NCBI RefSeq assembly: GCF_014200675.1
Contig: NZ_JACHCI010000025.1
Span: 18,864 to 82,863 of the forward strand
Length of the DNA stretch: 64,000 nt
DNA from: Janthinobacterium saanense
Lineage (GTDB): Bacteria; Pseudomonadota; Gammaproteobacteria; Burkholderiales; Burkholderiaceae_D
Reading direction: 5' to 3'
Below are positions 23,127 to 29,210 of the stretch, piece by piece. The notes under the pieces are model-generated. The model ran no database searches. It was not told where the DNA came from and saw only the letters and a program-made list of their open reading frames with translations. Every line of letters starts with the position of its first letter. Position 1 is the first letter of the stretch. The position numbers and the translations under genes were made by a program.

Positions 23127-23899
23127 GTCGCACCCTCACTGAAGAGCGCTTCCTGCGCGATGTTGCTCACCATGAGCTGATCGTGATCCGCGACGACGGC
23201 GTGAACCGCCACATACGATTCAAGAAGCCGGACAGCAGCGACATGTTCTTCGACCTGATCACTTGGCCGGGCCACCTCTGCTACACCGGCGACATGGGCA
23301 CTTACGTCTTCAAGCGCCTGACGGACATGTTCGAGTTTTTCCGCACCGACCGGGCGTACAACCAGTCACGCGGGCGGAAGCTGGGCATAAACCTGGGCTA
23401 CTGGGCCGAGAAGCTGATCGCGGTCGACGGCAACAGGCACGGCGGCAAGCCAAAGGCCTTCGATGAAGACAAATTCAAACGGGTCATCAATGAATATCGC
23501 GTGCAGTGGATGCGAGACGCCAAGGCAAGCAACTCGCTCGACAAGGAGGGGCGACGCGAACTGTGGGAAGCGGTCGAAGATGAGGTAATAGGCGTGCTGG
23601 ATGATGGCGGCGACCGTGCGCAATATGCGGCCTACGATTTCCATCACACAGACCCGTCCGATGCGCAGCGGCGCGGCTGGCAGTTCGATGATTTGTTCGA
23701 ACACGATTTCACGGAATACACGCACAGCTTCCTCTGGTGCTGCTACGCGCTGGCTTGGGGTGTTGAAAAATACGACGTGCTGAAGGCCGCCGCCGAACTG
23801 GCGAAGAAGGCAGCGGCTGCGCCAGCAGAAGTTCTGACTACCAGCCCGCCGTGCGCAATCTTTGCTGCACCATCGAGCAATGACGAGGTGCGCCCATGA
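23123..23899 (+). CDS. Phage protein, right copy of an inverted duplicate
   Basis: The 258-residue protein is nearly identical over its central 205 residues to the one at 8411-9103. It differs at the N-terminus (MSRTLTEERFLRDVAHHELI) and has a longer C-terminal tail of about 40 Ala/Pro-rich residues. The shared block keeps both frames intact, so both copies may be functional. It lies in the rightward operon between DNA-binding proteins and a methyltransferase. Function unknown. Confidence 0.8.
   Translation: MSRTLTEERFLRDVAHHELIVIRDDGVNRHIRFKKPDSSDMFFDLITWPGHLCYTGDMGTYVFKRLTDMFEFFRTDRAYNQSRGRKLGINLGYWAEKLIAVDGNRHGGKPKAFDEDKFKRVINEYRVQWMRDAKASNSLDKEGRRELWEAVEDEVIGVLDDGGDRAQYAAYDFHHTDPSDAQRRGWQFDDLFEHDFTEYTHSFLWCCYALAWGVEKYDVLKAAAELAKKAAAAPAEVLTTSPPCAIFAAPSSNDEVRP
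23160..23770. repeat. Inverted repeat, right arm (about 0.6 kb)
   Basis: This is the counterpart of the left arm near 8460-9060, in opposite orientation. About 14 kb, including the whole immunity region, lie between the copies. The ends are approximate. Confidence 0.75.
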
Positions 23900-24006
23900 T
23901 GCCCTCCCTCAAACTCGCCCGTGACCAGCGCGTCTGCGACCTGGTGATGGCCATGCTGTTTGCGCGCCTGCGCGTGACCCTCCGTCCTGTGGAGGCGCAA
24001 CCATGA
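23896..24006 (+). CDS. Micro-protein, 36 residues
   Basis: The frame MMPSLKLARDQRVCDLVMAM continues to RLRVTLRPVEAQP. It is coupled at both ends by ATGA overlaps to the duplicated gene and the methyltransferase. It is probably helical and amphipathic. No function assigned. Confidence 0.5.
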   Translation: MMPSLKLARDQRVCDLVMAMLFARLRVTLRPVEAQP

Positions 24007-26261
24007 AGCGCGACAACTTCACCCTTTCTCTCGACCTGGGCAGCGAGCTGATCATCGACAACTTCGCCGGCGGCGGCGGCACCAGTACCGGCCTTGAACA
24101 GGCATTCGGCCGCCCGGTCGATATCGCCATCAACCACGATCCCGAAGCGCTGGCCATGCACGCGGCGAACCACCCGCACACCACGCACCTGTGCGAAAGC
24201 GTGTGGGACGTCGACCCGATCAAGGTCACGGGCAACCGCCCGGTGGGTCTGGTCTGGCTCAGTCCAGATTGTAAGCATTTTAGCAAGGCCAAGGGCGGCA
24301 AGCCGGTCGAAAAGCGCATTCGCGGCCTGGCCTGGGTGACGCTGCGCTGGGCAGCCAAGTGCAAGCCGCGCGTGATCATGCTGGAAAACGTGGAGGAGTT
24401 CAAAACTTGGGGCCCGCTGCTGGTCGCCGCCGACGGTAGCGCCAAGCCGGATCCGGCCAAGCGCGGCAAAACGTTCGATTCGTTCATTCGCCAGCTGCGC
24501 GCGCACGGCTATGCCGTCGAATACCGCGAAATGCGCGGCTGCGACCACAATACGCCGACCATCCGCAAGCGCTTCTTCCTGGTGGCACGCCGCGACGGCA
24601 TCGCCATCCAGTGGCCAGAACCGACCCATGGCGCGCCGGATAGCATCGGCGTGCGCGCCGGCAAGCTGCTGCCGTACCGCACGGCGGCCGAGTGTATCGA
24701 CTTCAGTTTGCCGTGCCCGTCGATCTTCGAGCGCGACAAGCCGCTGGCACCGGCCACACTGCGCCGCATCGCCAAGGGCATCATGCGTTATGTGGTTGAC
24801 GCGGCCGATCCGTTCATTGTCGGCCAGGGTGGCCCGATCTACGGCGGCAAACCGGTCTCGGCAAATCAGCCATTCGGCACGCTGACGACGGAAAACCACC
24901 GTGCTGTAGTGCTGCCAACAATCGTCCCGGTCACGCACCAGGGCGGCGACCGCACCGAATCCATCGGGGAACCGTTCCGCACCATCACCGGTGCACACCG
25001 GGGCGAGAAAGCGCTGGGCGTGGCCACTCTGGTACAGGTGGGCTATGGAGAGCGGCCGGCGCTGTACCACTGCAAGGCGTGCGGCGATAACTTCAATGAT
25101 CAACACGCCACGGGCGCTGGCGGCCTGGCGCCTGCCGAGTGCCCGCGCTGCGGAGAGGAAGAGCAGATTGATTTGGTGCATGCCGGCCAGGCGCCGCGCG
25201 CGCTTGATATCGAGAAGCCACTGGGCACGGTGGTGGGCGCCGCAGCAAAGCACGCGCTTGTATCTGCCTTGCTGGTCGACGCTGCGCATGGCGAGGTGTC
25301 GCCTGGCGGTGTCAAGCGCTGGGGCACAGGCGCGCATAACGTCGACACTCCACTGGGTACCGTCACGGCCAGCGGCAACAAGGCCGTGGCCACCGCGTTC
25401 CTGGCCAAACATTACACGGGCGTCGTGGGTTCCGACCTGACCGATCCTATCGGTACGGTCACCGCATGCGACCACCACAGCCTGGTGACGGCGTTCTTGA
25501 CGGAGCATGCCAACGCAAGCAATCAACGCGTGATGTCGGCCGCCGAGCCACTGCGCACGATCTGCGCCCAGGTCAAAGGTGGGCATTTCAGCATGGTGTC
25601 GGCGCACATCACCAAATTCCGCACTGGCGCCACCGGTAGCGACATGAACACACCGCTGCCGACAATCACGGCCGGGCCGAAGGAAAACCCGGCCGGCGCG
25701 CCCCATGCCTTGGGCGTCGTCACGGCTCATATCCAGCGCGACATGGGCGCCAGCGTTGGACATGCCGCTGATGCGCCACTTGGCACGGTCACGGCCGGCG
25801 GTGGCGGCAAGTCGGCGCTGGTCACCAGCAACATGATCAAGCTGCGCGGAACAAGCACGGCGGCCGGTACCGACGAGCCGCTGGGCACGGTCAGCGCCGG
25901 CGGCCAGCATCACGCCGAGGTGCGCTCGTTCCTGCTGGCTTATTACGGCGCCAGCGAAACGCACGACCTGGCGGACCCGCTCAATACGGTAACTAGCCGC
26001 GACCGCTTCGGCCTGGTGACGATCCACGGCCAGGATTACCAGATCGTGGATATCGGCCTGCGCATGCTGCAGCCGCGCGAGCTGTTCCGGGCCCAGGGCT
26101 TCCCCGACGATTACATCATCGGCGACGACCCGGCCCAAGGACTGAAACTGACGAAATCGGCCCAAGTGCGCATGTGCGGTAATTCGGTGTGCCCGCCCAT
26201 GGCCAAGGCGCTGATCCTGGCCAACTTCGCGCATGAGCGCGAGATTGCGAGGGTTGCGTGA
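24003..26261 (+). CDS. C5-cytosine DNA methyltransferase with ten internal repeats
   Basis: The enzyme methylates cytosine C5, probably to protect phage DNA. Of 752 residues, motif I is NFAGGGGTSTG (20-30), catalytic Cys90 lies in SPDCKHFSK, motif VI ENVEEF starts at 128, and the closing motifs are RELFRAQGFPDD (692-703) and GNSV (726-729). Between them, about residues 285-670, a unit P(L/I/F)xT(V/I/L)(T/V/S)(A/G) followed by a hydrophobic strand recurs ten times (Pro at 290, 324, 406, 450, 482, 516, 551, 592, 626, 659). A Cys4 zinc ribbon (357, 360, 380, 383) is inserted after the second unit. The target sequence is unknown. Confidence 0.9.
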   Translation: MKRDNFTLSLDLGSELIIDNFAGGGGTSTGLEQAFGRPVDIAINHDPEALAMHAANHPHTTHLCESVWDVDPIKVTGNRPVGLVWLSPDCKHFSKAKGGKPVEKRIRGLAWVTLRWAAKCKPRVIMLENVEEFKTWGPLLVAADGSAKPDPAKRGKTFDSFIRQLRAHGYAVEYREMRGCDHNTPTIRKRFFLVARRDGIAIQWPEPTHGAPDSIGVRAGKLLPYRTAAECIDFSLPCPSIFERDKPLAPATLRRIAKGIMRYVVDAADPFIVGQGGPIYGGKPVSANQPFGTLTTENHRAVVLPTIVPVTHQGGDRTESIGEPFRTITGAHRGEKALGVATLVQVGYGERPALYHCKACGDNFNDQHATGAGGLAPAECPRCGEEEQIDLVHAGQAPRALDIEKPLGTVVGAAAKHALVSALLVDAAHGEVSPGGVKRWGTGAHNVDTPLGTVTASGNKAVATAFLAKHYTGVVGSDLTDPIGTVTACDHHSLVTAFLTEHANASNQRVMSAAEPLRTICAQVKGGHFSMVSAHITKFRTGATGSDMNTPLPTITAGPKENPAGAPHALGVVTAHIQRDMGASVGHAADAPLGTVTAGGGGKSALVTSNMIKLRGTSTAAGTDEPLGTVSAGGQHHAEVRSFLLAYYGASETHDLADPLNTVTSRDRFGLVTIHGQDYQIVDIGLRMLQPRELFRAQGFPDDYIIGDDPAQGLKLTKSAQVRMCGNSVCPPMAKALILANFAHEREIARVA

Positions 26262-26262
26262 A

Positions 26263-26655
26263 TTACTTCACTACATATGGGTATGCGGATATAGCGAGTG
26301 CTGCCCCTGCAATAACTAACGAAATCACCGCCAACCGAAGTGATCGCTCAGACGCCGCTGCCGATCGTTCCCCTGCGACCGCTGCGCGCTCACTTGCCTC
26401 CGCTGCCCTTACAGCAGCATCTGCCGCCAACTGGCTGGCTTCAGATGAAGCCTCGGCCGCACCCGTATTACGGACCGCAAGCGCCAAGTCTTCCGCGCGC
26501 TGCGCTGCGATGGCGGCAACCTGGCGTCGAGTATTCCATTGCCGAAATGCTATTGCATTGTCTGTATTCCCTTGGAGGTCCGCCCATTGCGATGCCTCCT
26601 CGAATGATTTGGTTTCGAAGTTCCTGATCACATCCGCCAAGGCTTGTTCGTCCAT
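26263..26655 (-). CDS. Leftward accessory gene a: coiled-coil tail-anchored protein
   Basis: The 130-residue protein starts at ATG 26655 behind GGGGGAAAAT. It has an acidic helical N-terminus (MDEQALADVIRNFETKSFEE), a long Ala/Glu/Ser coiled coil, and a C-terminal membrane helix (LAVISLVIAGAALAISAYPY). It lies antisense to the rightward operon, directly after the methyltransferase stop. This build suggests a tail-anchored inner-membrane protein, possibly for exclusion or defence (inference). GC content is lower than in the flanking genes. Confidence 0.7.
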   Translation of the reverse strand: MDEQALADVIRNFETKSFEEASQWADLQGNTDNAIAFRQWNTRRQVAAIAAQRAEDLALAVRNTGAAEASSEASQLAADAAVRAAEASERAAVAGERSAAASERSLRLAVISLVIAGAALAISAYPYVVK

Positions 26656-26686
26656 ATTTTCCCCCTTATCAAAAAGGAATCCTAAC

Positions 26687-27679
26687 ATGATGTACGACTT
26701 GGCAAGAAATGATCGCGCACATATTGCAAACCAAGCCGCTCCCGCCTATTCGTTGATCCGCAAGCTCTGCGCCTGCGGCAAGGCCAGCACCGCCAAGCAA
26801 CTGTCGCAGCACGGCAAATGCGCCGCATGCGCGCTGGCCGCCGTCCGCGCCGTAATTCTGCCTGGCGACTTCGCCAAGCTGCAGCACATGCTGGGCGCCG
26901 TGCAGCAACATCCGAAGTCCAAGTGGGGATGGCGCAACTATTTTGCCGCCGGTAGTGGCCAGCAGCACGAGGGGTTGAGCGTGTTCAATTCTTTATTGCC
27001 CTTCCTCTCGACGCAGTTTGGCCGCCTCAACTTGTGCAGGCAGAGTGTAGAGATATATGAGCAAGAACTTACAGAACTCATGCATCTGGCTGGCCATTTC
27101 CACGGTTGCAACCGTATCGCTGTGTACGGCTTCATTCCCGTCAAGTCTAAGCTCGTGTGCCCAGGCTTGAATTTCGGGAGTGATTCTGTTTTCTTTGGCC
27201 AATCGATCAATCCGCTTTTCAATTTTCCAGGCTTCGATATCTGGCGAAAACGCCTTGAGGGCGAGTTCCATAGCCTTGCGATACATGCTGCAGGCAGCGT
27301 CGAAATGTTGCCCTTTAAGCGATGCAGCAGCTTGAGAAAAGACGCGAGCAACCGAATCAGGAATGTCAGCAGGCGCTTCGGACGAGGTACTTTCTGGAAA
27401 TACCTTATGAGCGCGAACCTGATGTCCTGTTGCCATAAGGTTTCCAGAGTAATCAGCGGTCTTATAGCCGAGCATGATCAGACTTGCAGCACTGTGAAAC
27501 AAGACTGTAATCGGCATATTGCAGCCGCCACATGTGGCGCTAACAATCAACTGCTGTGGATTTGCTGGCCTGATGTATTCGGATTGGATTGCAAAGCTCA
27601 TTATCTTTGCATCGCAATGCGGACAGTCATAAACGATTGTAGCCATAAATTTCCTTATCAAAAGGAAATCTTATCATGA
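26687..27679 (+). CDS. Phage Cys-rich protein with 3' part replaced by antisense cassette
   Basis: The first 100 or so codons (YSLIRKLCACGKASTAKQLS, CAACALAAVRAVILPGD, KWGWRNYFAAGSGQ) look like a known small phage protein with a zinc-like Cys set. AAGGA precedes the ATG pair at 26687/26690. From about 26990 the frame runs on the opposite strand of the DUF4145-type gene and is not protein-like, yet stays open to 27679, where its stop overlaps the next start (ATGA). The native 3' end was probably replaced when that gene was inserted. The frame is also open leftward to 26258. Confidence 0.55.
   Translation: MMYDLARNDRAHIANQAAPAYSLIRKLCACGKASTAKQLSQHGKCAACALAAVRAVILPGDFAKLQHMLGAVQQHPKSKWGWRNYFAAGSGQQHEGLSVFNSLLPFLSTQFGRLNLCRQSVEIYEQELTELMHLAGHFHGCNRIAVYGFIPVKSKLVCPGLNFGSDSVFFGQSINPLFNFPGFDIWRKRLEGEFHSLAIHAAGSVEMLPFKRCSSLRKDASNRIRNVSRRFGRGTFWKYLMSANLMSCCHKVSRVISGLIAEHDQTCSTVKQDCNRHIAAATCGANNQLLWICWPDVFGLDCKAHYLCIAMRTVINDCSHKFPYQKEILS
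26993..27646 (-). CDS. Leftward accessory gene b: DUF4145-like protein
   Basis: The 217-residue protein starts at ATG 27646 behind AAGGAAATTT. An N-terminal zinc ribbon (CPHCDAK, CGGCNMP) precedes a helical domain (VFSQAAASLKGQHFDAACSM, YRKAMELALKAFSPD; WAHELRLDGNEAVHSD) that matches the DUF4145 layout. That domain is often found in genes near restriction or abortive-infection systems. It is inserted antisense in the early operon. A defence role is inference from the family and the setting. Confidence 0.75.
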   Translation of the reverse strand: MATIVYDCPHCDAKIMSFAIQSEYIRPANPQQLIVSATCGGCNMPITVLFHSAASLIMLGYKTADYSGNLMATGHQVRAHKVFPESTSSEAPADIPDSVARVFSQAAASLKGQHFDAACSMYRKAMELALKAFSPDIEAWKIEKRIDRLAKENRITPEIQAWAHELRLDGNEAVHSDTVATVEMASQMHEFCKFLLIYLYTLPAQVEAAKLRREEGQ

Positions 27680-28725
27680 GCCAAGGTGATATTTTCTCGG
27701 TGGGCGCCCAGCGCCTGCAGATGACCGACTCCATCGATCTGACGATCCAGTCGCTGCTGGCCTACGGCGCCACGCATGAACACTGGGGCATTGCCTGGTC
27801 GGGTGGCAAAGATTCCAGCGCCACGCTGACGCTGATCACCTACCTGCTTGACACTGGCAAGATCGCCCGCCCGAAGTCGTTGACGGTGTTTTACGCCGAC
27901 ACGCGCCAGGAGTTGCCACCGCTGGCCATCGCGGCGCGCCAGATCACGGACGAGCTGCAAGAGCGCGGCATCCGTGTTGAAATCGCCAATCAAGTGATAA
28001 GGCTAGATCAGCCCCAGTTCTGCCTTGATGGTGGTCTGCATTTTTTGCATTTTTTCTATCGCCACCGTATAGGACGCTCTAAGGGAGTCACAGTACTGCG
28101 CCAGTCTGCGAAGACGAGCATCTCGCAAATCTTTGTGAATTTGATCGCCATGTACCGAGGCCATGTAGTCAGCTTGCTCAAAACGCTCTATGAGAATGTT
28201 GTTCAGGCGAATACTGCCGACAAAGCTATTCGCATGTCCATACCCCATGATAATAAGGCGGCGCAAATCGTCATTCGGGACTTGCCCGAGTCTGGCGGTC
28301 GAGGCATCGTAGATTGGGAATGGACGTTCCACGATTGGGATCACGTAAAGGAAGGGTTCCCCGGCCGGAACATCCATCAAAAGCTTACCGTTTCGCACTC
28401 CAAAACTATCGGAAACGACAATCATCTCATCGAGCAGATTTCGAAGAAGGTGCCTCACTTGTTCCGATTCAGCGATCCTCGCCTGCTCCTGAGCTTGCCT
28501 TTTTTGCCAGTACGGTACCCATATTGCAATTCCGATCGCGACTATGGAGCCAACAGCCTGTACCCAGGATGGAGTATTGCTACTGGACCACGGAATGTTG
28601 CTAAGGCCGTAGCCGCCTGCAAAGCAAAACAGTGCCAGACCCGCGAATTGAACGAAAGCTTTCATAAATTTCCTCGTGGATATTGGCAACATATTAACAT
28701 GTCGTCCCTTTGGCGGGCGGTATGA
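27676..28725 (+). pseudogene. PAPS-reductase-like protein, truncated by cassette c
   Basis: Codons 1 to about 108 encode the PP-loop domain of the phosphoadenosine-phosphosulfate reductase superfamily: GIAWSGGKDSSATLTLITYL, VFYADTRQELPPLAIAARQI. Phage members normally have 250 or more residues. After about 28000 the frame is the antisense of the membrane-protein gene and is not protein-like, although it stays open until 28725 and ends in an ATGA overlap with the next gene. Only the N-terminal third is left, so the enzyme is probably inactive. Confidence 0.75.
28003..28665 (-). CDS. Leftward accessory gene c: membrane protein
   Basis: The 220-residue protein starts at ATG 28665 behind GAGGAAATTT. 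Two membrane helices (VQFAGLALFCFAGGYGL and WVQAVGSIVAIGIAIWVPYW) lead into a Gln/Arg coiled coil and a cytosolic helical domain of about 140 residues. This architecture is frequent among prophage accessory proteins. It is antisense to the truncated reductase gene and expressed leftward, probably in the lysogen. Exclusion or defence is a guess from architecture. Confidence 0.72.
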   Translation of the reverse strand: MKAFVQFAGLALFCFAGGYGLSNIPWSSSNTPSWVQAVGSIVAIGIAIWVPYWQKRQAQEQARIAESEQVRHLLRNLLDEMIVVSDSFGVRNGKLLMDVPAGEPFLYVIPIVERPFPIYDASTARLGQVPNDDLRRLIIMGYGHANSFVGSIRLNNILIERFEQADYMASVHGDQIHKDLRDARLRRLAQYCDSLRASYTVAIEKMQKMQTTIKAELGLI

Positions 28726-29210
28726 AGCGCTCCCCCATGAAGCCCGGCAACCCCCTGGCGCGCACGCCATTCAAGCGCACCTCGCCCATGCCCAGCACCG
28801 GCATGCTCTCCGTGCAGTCGCATCAGCGCATGGCGCCGAAGGGCAAAGCTGGCTTGAAGACCAAAGGCCCGCGCTCGACGCCGATCCGGCGCGCCGCGCG
28901 CGGCCAGGACTGCACGCTGCGCATGGCCGTCTGCAACTTTGACCCTGACACCACCGTGCTATGCCATAGCAATTTCCTGGCAGACGGGAAGGGTATGGGC
29001 CTGAAGGCGCCGGACACCGCCGCGGCGTTCGGCTGCAGTGCCTGCCACGACGTGCTCGACGGCCGGCGCCCGCGCCCGGCTGGGCTGTCGCTGGCTGAGC
29101 TGGAAGACACTTTTTACGCGGCCGTGTGCCGCACCCACGAAATTTTACGGACGATGGGCCTGCTCGATGCAGCGCCTGCCGCCATTCAACCTACATTGGA
29201 ACACCCATGA
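28722..29210 (+). CDS. YbcO-like nuclease (DUF1364)
   Basis: The 162-residue protein has a basic Pro/Lys-rich N-terminus, then the YbcO/DUF1364 domain: AARGQDCTLRMAVCNFDPDT, TVLCHSNFLADGKGMGLKAPD, FGCSACHDVLDGR. The family has an HNH-like zinc fold and is considered a phage recombination nuclease. I chose ATG 28722, which overlaps the upstream frame as ATGA. The downstream helicase-methyltransferase starts in its stop codon. Confidence 0.85.
   Translation: MKRSPMKPGNPLARTPFKRTSPMPSTGMLSVQSHQRMAPKGKAGLKTKGPRSTPIRRAARGQDCTLRMAVCNFDPDTTVLCHSNFLADGKGMGLKAPDTAAAFGCSACHDVLDGRRPRPAGLSLAELEDTFYAAVCRTHEILRTMGLLDAAPAAIQPTLEHP

Noticed and set aside
23838..26234. Very long open frame on the minus strand opposite the C5-methyltransferase
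   Set aside because: It is the antisense of a gene with clear methyltransferase motifs; the product is His/Arg-rich without any domain. High GC at third positions explains its openness.
26258..26686. Upstream extension of the Cys-rich plus-strand gene from GTG 26258
   Set aside because: This part is the antisense of the tail-anchored accessory protein and not protein-like; the good ribosome site is before 26687.
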